Assembly (NCBI GenBank): GCA_001430745.1 | Contig: KQ482021.1 | Coordinates: 413,342-426,375, forward strand | Reading direction: 5' to 3' | Length of the DNA stretch: 13,034 nt | Origin: Auxenochlorella pyrenoidosa | Lineage: Eukaryota > Chlorophyta > Trebouxiophyceae > Chlorellales > Chlorellaceae | Shown here: positions 1 through 8,847 of the stretch, in pieces | Position numbering within the stretch: the stretch's first letter is position 1 | How the letters are laid out: every line of letters begins with the position of its first letter | Notes under the pieces: generated by a model | Database searches by the model: none | What the model was told of the DNA's origin: nothing | The model's input: only the letters and a program-made list of their open reading frames with translations | Program-made: the position numbers and the translations under genes

Positions 1-155
1 CTGCGGCAAGGGATGGATTGAGCCCGTGCTGCCCAGCTGGGCTGGGTGTGCAACGCGCCTGCCTGGCCCCTGTGCAGCCACGCTGGCGCCCCGCCCTGGC
101 CCACGCCTGCCGCCCGCCCCTGCCCCTGCCCCTGCCCCCCGCCGTCTGGGTGCAG

Positions 156-1545
156 GAGTGCTGCGACCGCTGCCTGGCGCTGCCTGAGTGTGGAGGCTTC
201 TCATACACAATAGACCTCGACGTGGGCGCCAGCTACTGCTCCCTAAAGGGCTCTGGCTGGACGGTGCTGGCCCTGGCAGACACGGCGTGGGACGGCGCCA
301 CCTCGGCAGTGCGGCCAGCCGCCAACCAGCCACCGCCGCCGCCCGCGCGGCCGCCGCCGCCGGCCCGGCCGCCGCCGCCGCCAACGCCACCGCCTCCCAA
401 GTAAGTGCCCTGTGGGCTCGGGAAGGGAGGGCTCCTCAGCAAGGGCTGCCCGGAACGCAGGGGCGCCCACTCTCAAGGAGCCTGCCTGGCGGTGCCCTGC
501 TGCACAGGGCGACGCTGCCGGCCCTGCGGCTGTTCGGCATGCCTTGGCGTCTCACTTTTTTGCGCCCTCCCCTGTGCAGCCTGCCCCTGGGCAGCTGGGA
601 CAATCCCATCGTTGTTGCGGCGCTGCCCTACAACGGGGTCAACCGCACGGTGAGGGCGGCCCTGCTGTGCCACGCTGTGCTCGTGACGAGCCCCCTGTGC
701 ATGCTGTGCGCCGCGGCCCGTGCGCCTTCCCCCAGGCGTCAGGCACAGGCTGCCGGAACGGCTTCGCCCCGACCCTGAGCAGGCCCCTTCTGTGCTTGAA
801 TGGCCGACCTCTGCTTTTTGATGCCACAGGGCGTCCTGTCATCCTTCCCTGCCGACGTCTCTGCTGCCCCCTACACCGCCACGGTCTACAGGCAAGCCCT
901 CCTCATTCTTTTGAATATCGAAACAATAAAAATGCAGGACAAAAGATACCCCGGGGGCTTCCCCAGTTCAGGCAAACCTCCCTGGCGGGCACTGCCTGGA
1001 ACTTGCGACACCGGCGCTTGCTTGCTTAGGCCGCCCCGGCCCAACCGCACAGCGCTCCCCTCCCTGGCTGTCCCGCCCCGACTGCAGGTGGACAGCTGGC
1101 GCCGCTGCCGCCGGCACGCTGACTGCCACCATCTGCAGCGCCGGCCTCATGGAGACCACAGTGGAGGTGCTGTCTGGCCCCTCAGCCACGGGGCCCTTCA
1201 CCAGCCTCGAGTGAGGGGCGGCCTGCGCGCCGCACCTGTCGCGGCCAGGGAGCGTGGTCAGGCCTGCCCCCTGCACAGCCCTCGGCCACAGCCCCTCGTG
1301 TGCACCGCCCTGCCCTGCCTGCCACACGCCTCTCCACCCCCCGCCCCCCCTGTCCCCCTGCCTACCGCAGCTTGGGGTTCAATGATGCTGGGCCTGTCGC
1401 ATGCGTCACCGCCGCAGGCAGCAGCGGCTACAAGGGCAGTGTGGCCGTGGGCGTGGCCGGCGCCGCTGTGTACATGGCGGTGGTTGCCCCCCTGACAGAT
1501 GGCGACCCCTCGTGGCAGGCCAGGCTGTCCCTGTCCCTGGCCTAG
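156..1545 (+). CDS. Secreted PAN/Apple, polyproline and PPC-like domain protein (3' part of gene, 5 exons)
   Basis: Exons traced by splice site and frame: 156-400, 580-649, 830-891, 1088-1210, 1371-1545, ending at TAG 1543-1545; 224 residues are visible. Residues 1-55 look like a PAN/Apple domain, with cysteines 2, 3, 6, 12 and 28 in a CDRC...PECGGFSY...YCSLKG pattern. Residues 59-81 are a proline-rich linker (PPPPPARPPPP type). Residues 83-224 resemble a bacterial-type pre-peptidase C-terminal (PPC-like) beta domain (GSWDNPIVV, VYRWTA, GTLTATIC), with a possible Cys142-Cys178 pair and an N-R-T glycosylation sequon at 103. Such architectures are typical of secreted or wall-associated proteins of chlorellalean algae; carbohydrate or protein binding is inferred. 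Donors are GTAAGT, GTGAGG, GCAAGC (a GC-AG intron) and GTGAGG. The signal peptide and earlier exons are missing because the gene is cut by the window edge. The gene converges on the epoxide hydrolase gene. The exon model is good; the precise role is unknown. Confidence 0.75.
892..1087 (+). other. GC-AG intron in the PAN-domain gene
   Basis: The intron begins GCAAGC at 892 and ends CTGCAG at 1087. Joining codon AG|G gives VYR-WTA, the motif expected for this PPC-like family. No GT donor nearby keeps that motif and the frame. Confidence 0.7.
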
Positions 1546-2373
1546 CACCCCTTGACCCGCCGGCCGCTTGTGCTGGCCGCTGGGGGAGAGCAGCCTGCGT
1601 GGGGGATGCCTGGGCCGCGCAGCATGCGTAGCGCGCCTTGGTGCGCTCTGTGTCGCGGGGCAGGGTGCCCCCAACCCAGGGGCCAACACTCTGCAGGCTA
1701 CTCAATCTGCCAATGAAAACCGCTCATTTTTTGTTGCTACCCCTTTCTCGCTTCTTGCTTCATGTCCAAACCACGTTTAGCATGGCTTACCCGGCTTGCA
1801 TGCAATTGCAGGCGGCCCGGGCAACCAGGCGTGCTGCTTGGCTAATGCCCTGCTTTTGTTATCCAACCCGTCATTGATTCTTTCTCGCATCTTCTTTCGT
1901 GCATCGCTTCTCACCTCGCCTGCCACCGCTCTGGCTATGAACGACGCATAGGCAAAATTTCATTCAAATTATGGCATCTCCTCATCAGCACAGCTTGCAA
2001 ACAGCCGCATACGCAGCGCCCAGGTGGCAAGCTTTGATCAGGCGACACACAAAAGCAAGGCGGGTCGAGCACAGATACTTGGAATCATGGCGCGGCTACA
2101 CTGGGAAGAGCAGCGGGAGTTCAGGCATGTGTTTGGCAGCCGTGTGCAGCCTCAGAGTTCAAATCACTCGCGAGTCAACGCCCCCTGCATGCGTGCATGG
2201 CTGCATGGGCACAGCAGGCGGCGGGCGCTCCCTCCAGCATCCACGCCTCGAGCCCCCGTCTTGAGGCAGCCCCCAAACCGACAGGGCGCCACTCTGCCAA
2301 GTCAGTTTGGAATCATGACGAGCTCTGGGGCCTCAATTGGGGCTCTGTGGCCCTCAGTTGGGCTCTCTGGCCC
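1546..2373. other. Convergent intergenic region (3' UTRs of both flanking genes)
   Basis: This stretch lies between the TAG of the PAN-domain gene and the stop of the epoxide hydrolase gene. I find no convincing coding exon: the open frames here lack the third-position GC bias and domain motifs seen in the real exons. Positions about 1700-2000 are clearly more AT-rich than the genes. No TGTAA polyadenylation signal of the Chlamydomonas type was seen on either strand. Its right end (2329-2388) holds a 20-bp tandem repeat that is described separately. Confidence 0.6.
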
Positions 2374-2388
2374 TCAGTTGGACTCGAT
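2329..2388. repeat. Three tandem copies of a 20-bp unit across the stop codon of the epoxide hydrolase gene
   Basis: Units start at 2329, 2349 and 2369 and share GGCCCTCAGTTGGGCTCTCT-like sequence, with a few substitutions in the first unit. The third unit (2369-2388) contains the last codons (I-E-S-N) and the TGA (2374-2376) of the minus-strand gene. The other two lie in its 3' UTR, so the unit looks like a copy of the coding end. Confidence 0.85.
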
Positions 2389-5300
2389 AAACTCCCGCAG
2401 CAGCCGGTTGGTGTCCTCCGCGCGCTCGTGCTGCAGCGGCGCCAGCCGGTGGCAAGGGCACTTTTCAGGAGTTGTAGGGAGGCAGTTTTCAGGACGCAGG
2501 CGGCGGGTCACAAAGGTCGGCGTGTGCTACGCCACAGTGCTGGTCAGCCCCCGGCTTGCAGCGTGCACGGCCGTTGCTTGCGGTCACCAAGGGAGGGGCC
2601 GCCAGCCTCAGCAGTTCCTGGTGCTGCACTGCGGGCTGGCCAGCGCTGCGGCATGGCGCACAGCACGCGGGATGGCGGGGCGACGGCCCGCAGGCAGACA
2701 GCCGTGGGGAGGCAGAGCGGCCGTGTGCGCCCCTCGAAGCAGCCCTGCACAGGCAGGGCTCCTGTGCATACTATGCTGACATGGCCCCCACCACTTGGGC
2801 AGCGCCCCCACCTGGACCCAGTGCGAGCAGCCGGGGAATACCACAATCTTCACACGGTCGACATACTTCTCGGTGCCGCGCAGCAGCTGCAGGGCCGGCG
2901 CGTGGCACGATCTAGTGAGCAGAGGAAGCAGGGGTGAAGGTGGGCGCGGCAGCTGGCTGCCCATCCCACACCAGGGTGCCGCAGCGTCTGCGCCCCCTGC
3001 GCACAACAAGCTCCCGGGTCACAGCCTGCGCCCTCCACTGCAGCAGGCTTCCCGGAAAACCTGCCTGCTACACACCTGAATTCACAGACCCCCTGCCCGG
3101 CCCCCCGGCACCAGACAGACTGAGGCACCAGAATGCAACTCCCTCGTGTGCCACCAGGGCCACTCCCTCCCATGCCCTGCCTGCTGCAGCCCCCTCCACC
3201 CCACCCCACCTCACCCCCCCACACACATTTACCCTCACCCCCCATCCCCACCCCACTTTCTCCGCCCAACCCAAGCCCCACGCTTGCCTGGGTGCCCAGA
3301 GCGGCGTCCTTCTCCCCCCACAAGATAAGGGTGGGCACCGACAGCTTGCCCTTCAGCGCCCTGTGCAGCAGAGAGTGGGCAAGGCGGGAGGGATTGCTCA
3401 CGTTGCTCAAGAATTGCTCACGGCAGCCGGACACCTGGCGCCCTCGCTCGTGCTTGCTGCTTCACGGCAGAAAACGCCCGCCGACAGCGCACGCAGCGCA
3501 CGCAGCGGCGGACGACCTTCTCGCGCGCCAACTCACTGACGCAGCTCGGGAAAGGGCTTGCGCGTATTGGCGTCCACCATGGCGCGGTAGTAGTTGATGG
3601 CGGCGCGCGCCATGCCGGGCCGCCCAAAGTTCTGCTTGTACCGCTCGATGTCCTGCGGAGGGCGGTGGGTGGCACAGCGTGGGCAGATGGGGCAGAGGAG
3701 GCGGGGGTCTGGGCCTTGAGAACAGCCAGGGGATCTGCCAGCGTGCGCGCAGTGCTGCTGCTGCTGAATAAACCGTCCGCAGCTGCTGACGGGTAAGCCA
3801 ACCTCGGAAGCCCCCCCAATTCCCCCCATGAACACAAATGCGACGACGCAGGGGGTCAGCCACACCCAGTCACACACCGGCCGTCCCCACCCACCCCCCA
3901 CCCACACGCACACAAACGCGACGGCGCGGGGGGGGGGGGGGGGCGGGGCTGCTCACCCACCACCACCACCACACGCATACACCACACGCACACCTCGGGC
4001 GAGAAGTAGCGCTCGGCGTGGGCGGGCCCGAGGGGCGGCATCAGAAAGGTGTCGGCGATCTGCCTGTAGTCGTTGGCGCACATGGCTGCCTCTGGGATGA
4101 AAGGAACCTGGAAGGCAAACACGTACCTGCGGCAACGGGGGCAGTAGCAGCAGTGATGTGGGAACGGAAGCAGCAGTGATGTATGAGTTGGTTAGTTGAG
4201 GTCGAGGGGTGGAGTGGGGTGGGGGGTAGGATTGGGAGGTGGGACGGGCTGATGGGCGCGGGGTTGGGGGCAGGCCAGAGAGTCGGCCAAATTCATGCAA
4301 AGAGTGGAAAAATCCTCGGCTGGCGCCGGCCAGAGCGACAGCAACCCGCAAGGATGGCCCATCTGCAACCAGGCGGGCCGGCACGGCAGAGTAGCCACAG
4401 CCTGCAGCCATGCTCCACACGCAGCCCGGGCTTGCCAGCTGCGCCGGAACTGGTCCCAGTTCATGTTGGCAAAGTAGCAGCGGGGGTGCGGTACCGCCAG
4501 GATGGCGAGCCGGCGGTACAGGTGGGGCGCCAGGTAGGCGGCCGCCCAGCAGATGTTGCCGCCCCAGTCGTGCCCCGCCAGAACCAGCTGCAGGGCGGGT
4601 GAGGGGTGGCAGCCTTGGGCTGGCGAGGCACAGCAGGGGGCATAAACTTCAAGGACTGGCTTGCGAGCACAGGGGGCCGGGCGCTGTCCGGCCCAGGCGG
4701 GCACAGGGTGCCAAGCCAGAGACAGCGGCGGGGGCACCAGCTTTATCGCAAGCACGGAGCTGTAAGGGCAGCCCGGGAACACAGCCAGCCGGAGCACGGG
4801 CAGCAGGTGCGCGGCAGGCGCCCGGTGGAGAGCCCCCGTGCAGCTGTCGGTGCCAGATGACCACAAAAAAACTTCCCGCTGCGGCCGACAGGCCACGACC
4901 CCTCCTGCAGCCCGCCCCAGGCGGTACCTGCTTCTGCCCGCTCTCCTTAAGCAGGTGCTGGGCGACGGCGTTGACGTCTCCGGCCAGGCAGCTCATGCGG
5001 TACGCGTCCCTGCCCTGCAGGGCAGGCCACAGCAGGCGAGGCGTGCCACATCAACAGCTCATGCGGTACGCATCCCAGCCCTGCAGGGCAGGCCAGGCGT
5101 GCCGACCAGTGTGCCTCATCAGCAGCGCAGGAGGGGCACCAGCACGCGGCGATCGGGCGCGCCGGGGCCGCCGGCATGGCACTCCCTGCAGTGAGCGTCC
5201 CCGCTGTTCCCGCCAGCGACTCAGCGCCATACCCGGCCGGTAGTGAGCTTAAGGTGGCGCAGAAGGGGCTCGCAACAATGGCGGCCCCCCTAGCCACCCG

Positions 5301-6696
5301 CCCATCCCATTTTCAGCCCATCACGCCGTCGCCAAGGCCCAACGCCGCCGGTAAGGCCCGGCCCGGCCCCAGCGGCCTTTCCCCGGCCCGCGCATCGAAC
5401 CCCACCTCTGGCTTGGAGGACTGGCCGTACCCGCGGAGGTCAATGGCCACCGCCTCATAGTCCTTCCTGCAGGGTTGTTGTTTTGGAGGGTTGGAGGGCG
5501 TTTGACCAAGGGTCAAACTTGGGGTGCACCAGTCCGCCTGCCTGCGGGCCCCTGGCCGTGCGCGACATGTGGCACCTCCTGGCCACAAGTCAATGGGCTG
5601 GCTGGCACCAGGCAGACCACAGGGCAGGACAAGCAGAGGCATCCCGGGGTCGGCACAGCAGCGGCGGGGCCAGATGATCAAGAGACTCCAGCAAGGCAGG
5701 CGGGGCACTGGCTGCCGGCAGCGGGATGGGAGCGGGAGGGCGGGTGCAGCGGGGGGCGCCTGAACGCCTCAGCAGTGAGTGGCCCCCACCCAACCCAACC
5801 CCCTGCCCTACCCAACATCTACATGCCCACACATCCACACACGCGCCTGAAGGCCTCCAGCTGGTGCTTCCACGAGAACCAGAACTCAGGGAAGCCGTGC
5901 ACAAAGAGCAGCAGGGGCTTGCCGCTGCCCTTGCCCGTGCGCACGGCGTGGATCCTGCAGCGGGAGGGGCCGGGCGTGGTGAGGAACACCGGCCTGGGCG
6001 CCCGCATGCATGGCACCCTTGATGACGAGTCGATGCGGAGACCGTCTCAGTGCCGCCAGTGCCCAGGCAGGCAGGGGCAGGTGCTACGAGGGGCACAGCA
6101 GGCAGCAGGGCGTGAGCAAAGCACCCACTTGACGTCTGGCTCCGTCTCGATCCACTCGTGAGTCAGGCCGGGCAGGGGGTCTGGGTACTCGGTCTGGTTG
6201 CGGTCCTTGCGGTGCAGCGTCCTGCGGGGGCTGCAGGCAGCGCGAGGGCAGGCAGGGGGCACGGCAGGCAGGGGCGGGGCGGGCAGGGCACTGTGAATTC
6301 TGACGGTACCCGGCAGATATCAGATATGAGCCACACACCCTGCTGGTGGCTGATATCTGCAGCTAATTGGCAACTCCGCCAAAAGGCTGCATGCCACGCC
6401 ACCGCGGCACACCACTGCAAACTTTTCCAGCATGAGCCGCACAACTTGGCGCATGTGACGGCCACACAAGCAGCAGCTCGGACAGGCTGGCCCTCCTGCC
6501 CAGCACCCAGCACCCACTTGGTGATAAGCTGCACCAGCAGCTTCAGCATCAGGGGCAGGCCCACCACGAGGCCGATGCCCTGGTAGACCAGCCATGCCAG
6601 GTTGCCCTTCACCCAGTGCACGATGGAGCCGCCACCACTGCTGCCACTGCCGCCCAACGGCGCAGAGGCGGTGGCGGGCGTAGGCTTGCCGCTCAT
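2374..6696 (-). CDS. Membrane-anchored epoxide hydrolase, alpha/beta-hydrolase fold (complete, 11 exons)
   Basis: Exons in coding order: 6696-6518, 6221-6129, 5954-5847, 5466-5406, 5014-4928, 4587-4436, 4126-3994, 3652-3537, 3360-3288, 2886-2812, 2430-2374. They total 1134 nt and encode 377 residues. ATG 6696 is the first ATG in its frame. Residues 31-59 are a hydrophobic membrane anchor, as in animal EPHX3/EPHX4. The oxyanion motif is H110-G-F-P113, the nucleophile D183 in GHDWGG, the cap tyrosines probably Y228 (RRSWYVF) and Y293 (INYYRA), the acid D328 (WGEKD) and the base H356 (GCSHWVQ). Established chemistry for this family is hydrolysis of epoxides to vicinal diols through an aspartyl ester; lipid or xenobiotic epoxides are the likely substrates here. 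An ER-type membrane location is inferred. The length fits the family without the N-terminal phosphatase domain of mammalian sEH. Two or three introns have GC donors. Exon 5 has a duplicated acceptor. Confidence 0.93.
3286..3287 (-). other. GC splice donor, intron 9 of the epoxide hydrolase gene (2887-3287)
   Basis: The exon ends CAG and the intron starts GCAAGC. This gives ALGTQ-LLRGTEKYV, which fits the family without a gap. A GT six bases further on (CAGGCAAGC|GTGGGG) would also stay in frame but add two residues, so it is possible but less likely. Confidence 0.65.
3928..3943 (+). repeat. 16-base G homopolymer in intron 7 of the epoxide hydrolase gene
   Basis: Sixteen consecutive G, followed by CGGGG. 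It appears as a C run in the transcript. The flanks 3880-3927 and 3956-3992 are CCACCC, CACACG and CACCAC microsatellite-like sequence. The run length is prone to sequencing error. Confidence 0.9.
4434..4435 (-). other. GC splice donor, intron 6 of the epoxide hydrolase gene (4127-4435)
   Basis: The exon ends AGCTG and the intron starts GCAAGC. The split codon TG|G gives RRSW-YVFAFQ, matching the strongly conserved RSWY motif of the family. The next GT downstream would insert extra residues in this motif. Confidence 0.75.
4989..5094 (-). repeat. Tandem duplication of the acceptor and start of exon 5, epoxide hydrolase gene
   Basis: Copies 4989-5028 and 5055-5094 are 40 nt each, differ at two positions and lie exactly 66 nt apart; both contain the CTGCAG acceptor and the start of exon 5 (G-R-D-A-Y-R-M-S and G-W-D-A-Y-R-M-S). 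The copy first met by transcription (5055-5094) is followed in frame by TGA after ten codons. Only the 4989-5028 copy can give the full protein. The flanking AGGCGTGCC is also shared, so the duplicated unit is about 66 bp. Confidence 0.9.
6222..6517 (-). other. Intron 1 of the epoxide hydrolase gene, with hairpin
   Basis: The donor is GTGGGT next to 6518 and the acceptor CCCCGCAG next to 6221; joining gives LITK-TLHRKD. Apart from the inverted repeat at 6313-6360 I see nothing coding in it. Confidence 0.85.
6313..6360. repeat. Inverted repeat able to form a hairpin
   Basis: GCAGATATCA (6313-6322) is the exact reverse complement of TGATATCTGC (6351-6360). GCCAC (6330-6334) also pairs with GTGGC (6346-6350), leaving a 7-base bulge GATATGA and an 11-base loop. 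CAGATAT occurs twice in a row in the left arm. It lies inside intron 1 of the epoxide hydrolase gene. Confidence 0.8.
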
Positions 6697-6981
6697 CGGA
6701 ACCGTTTCTGATCGCTCGGTGCCTTTTGGAGGGCTTGGTAGGCCTGCCCGTAGTGCTGGGTAGACGTTGCGCTGGGAGCCGGCTGCTGTGGAGCCGCGCA
6801 GCTCGCCTGTAGGGCCCCAAGGGTGTCTGGTAGCGATCAGAGGGCGGCTAGATCGGAACCCTCCCGGCTTGAAGGCCACGCGCCAAGGGTTAAGTTGTTG
6901 CAGGGCAGCAGAAGTGCTTGCAGGCACCGCCCAATCTTTGCGGGCAACAGCGACAGTCAGGGTGGCCTTCCGTGAAGGATC

Positions 6982-7150
6982 TGGATGTCCCACTCGATAT
7001 TCCAACCATGGTGGCACCACATGCAGTACCTGGCGCCCGTCGCGCCCAGCGGCAGCGCCCTGCCGCCGGATCCACAAGTATGGATTCCCATGGGCGGAGG
7101 ACTTTGCCTCCAGGCAGGGCCTCTACCAGCAGGCAGATTTGTACATGTGA
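6982..7150 (+). pseudogene. Possible gene relic, coding-like in two frames
   Basis: From 6982 the frame reads WMSHSIFQPWWHHMQYLAPV, with 25 of 28 third positions G or C through about 7065. From about 7070 the +1 frame reads HKYGFPWAEDFASRQGLYQQ and ends at TGA 7148-7150, again with mostly G or C third positions. One inserted base would explain the switch. I do not recognise the protein family. It may be a decayed fragment of a gene or chance in GC-rich DNA. Confidence 0.25.
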
Positions 7151-7218
7151 GCTGCATGCAAAGACGTGCGAAACGAAAGCAGGGAAGGGGTCCATTGCAG
7201 CTGCAAGATTAGCGCGGT

Positions 7219-7339
7219 TCTTGCAGTTGAGCAAAGCGATCATGCATTTGGGCACCGTTGCCAGCTCCATGATGCGCAGCAGCACCCAAGCCAGCAGCAT
7301 CGCCAGCCAGCGGCCCGCACGTTGGGTGAATCCCGCCAC
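7219..7339 (-). other. Possible short exon or relic encoding a hydrophobic helix
   Basis: On the minus strand the frame reads GRWLAMLLAWVLLRIMELAT, then VPKCMIALLNCK, with almost all codons ending in G or C and one clear membrane helix. There is no good GT donor at its end and no partner exon. It lies upstream of the epoxide hydrolase start on the same strand and could be a relic of a similar anchor exon. Confidence 0.2.
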
Positions 7340-8261
7340 GCACCCATACCACCACCGGCGCCTGCCGCCGCTACTACAGTGTAGCTGCCTCTGCCACAGT
7401 CTGCGCCCCAGCTGGGCTGCCCATCAGCAGCAACGCATGTGCTGCAGTCTTGAAGGCATCAGACCGGCGGTGGCGCTCAGCTGTGTTCATGGCATCATGA
7501 ACATTCCGTGTCCAATACAAGCGCTACATTGAGCGCTGGGGCAGCTGCGCAGCCGGAGAGGGGGGATTTGCTGAGCCCTGTAGCAGTACAAGGCAAGAAG
7601 CACCCTCATCTTTCCTTGTTAACAGCTATCTGGCACATGCATGTGCTGCTTCCTCCAAATGCATGTTTTGTCTGCTGCCTGGTGTGGGCTATTCTAAGCT
7701 CAAGCTCAACTGGTCCCCACACGGTCCATATTTGCAAAAATTAAAGCAGGTTACTACAGCATTGCCTGTATCAGTAGCAAACAAGGGAGCCACAGAATGC
7801 ACCTCTGAGCCTGAGCACTTGCAAGGTGCGTCTCGCCAACCTAGGCAGACTGACGGCTCTCTCTCATGACTTTCACTCTTGTGCACGCTGGCGGCACTGT
7901 GTGCCAGGACCAAAGGTAGGAGCCCCATGTGTGCTGTGGCTGTTTCAGAGCATGGAGTAGCCTTGAAGATCAGGATGCAAGTGCACTGACTAGGTGCGAC
8001 TTGTGTGTTCATGCGGCGCCGACAGACATCTATTGGCGGCGATGTGGCATACAGTCGGGCCCGTCCTCCTACCGCATTGTTCATACATCGCTATTTCCAT
8101 TCTCACCGCCATCAGATCAGCCTTCGGCTCAGGCGTCAAGCGGTTGCCGCCCCAGTGGGCACAGCGCCTTTGGCCGTTTGCCGCGGCGCGGCAGCTGGCT
8201 GACGGCCTTACGAGGCACAAGTGATCGGCGCTCGCCCCGACCCTTGTAGCTGCCTGCAGCA

Positions 8262-8808
8262 ATGGCCGAGCGAGGCGAGGTGCTCGACAGCCTGCCCAGC
8301 GGTTCCAGCGGGCTGTACGCGAGCGCCGAGGATGAATCGCTGCCTTCTCACAGCCGGGCGTCTAGCTTCTCCGGTATGCACCTGCCGCCCGCAGCCGCCG
8401 GCGGCTGCTCTCACCTGTATGTCGCCCGCGTTGTCGGCCTCCCTGGCTGCCACGCTGATTGCACCTGAACTGCCTACAACCTCGTGTCAGCTTCTCTGCT
8501 CCCGCAGCCCGACGGCGGTCATCCGATGCCTTGGCCTCCCGCGCAAGCAGTGCAGCTAGCATGCGCACGGGCGCTACCGCCGACACTGCAAGCTCGCCAG
8601 AGCGGCGGCCGCGTGGCGGTGCAGCACCTGGCGGTGCTGCCCGCAGCAGCAGCTCGATAGGAAACGACAGGGCCAATGGCGCAGTGGCAGACGCTGCAGA
8701 GCAGCTGGCAGGTGTGGCGCTAGAAGAGCAGCATGGGGCAGCAGCGACGGCGGCGGCGGCTGCCCCAAGCGCACAACAGCAAGCGGAGCAGGCAGAGCAG
8801 CAGCGCAG

Positions 8809-8847
<39 letters not shown>

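Larger units (their letters stand above)
6697..8261. promoter_or_regulatory. Divergent intergenic region with the promoters of the epoxide hydrolase and WDR44-like genes
   Basis: The two genes are transcribed away from each other from this 1.56 kb stretch, so both promoters and 5' UTRs must lie here. No convincing TATA box was found. The most AT-rich part is about 7720-7760 (TATTTGCAAAAATTAAAG). In the minus strand the epoxide hydrolase frame stays open from 6697 up to about 7077 without another ATG, which leaves room for an upstream exon. Coding-like fragments at 6982-7150 (plus) and 7219-7339 (minus) are listed separately. The region from 7340 to 8246 holds nothing recognisable. Confidence 0.6.

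Noticed and set aside
18..155. Open frame upstream of exon 156-400 read as part of the coding sequence
   Set aside because: It translates to Pro/Leu/Ala repeats from a pyrimidine-rich tract ending in GGGTGCAG, a typical acceptor; the PAN motif starts right after. A short exon tail near 1-45 (CGKGWIEP) is possible, but no donor with matching phase could be fixed.
2157..2165. GTTCAAATC, like a tRNA T-loop
   Set aside because: The flanking five bases do not form a T stem and there is no matching acceptor stem, D arm or A box upstream.
2024..2937. Long plus-strand open frames over 2024-2937 and other frames opposite the epoxide hydrolase exons
   Set aside because: They are antisense shadows of the minus-strand exons and introns in GC-rich DNA, with no domain motif of their own.
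3156..3270. C-rich stretch resembling a proline-rich coding exon on the plus strand
   Set aside because: It lies inside intron 9 of the minus-strand epoxide hydrolase gene and is low-complexity CCCCACC sequence, similar in style to other intron tracts here.
7689..8202. Open frames on both strands at 7689-8084 (minus) and 7929-8249 (plus)
   Set aside because: They lack third-position GC bias and recognisable motifs; this is best read as promoter or 5' UTR sequence of the WDR44-like gene.
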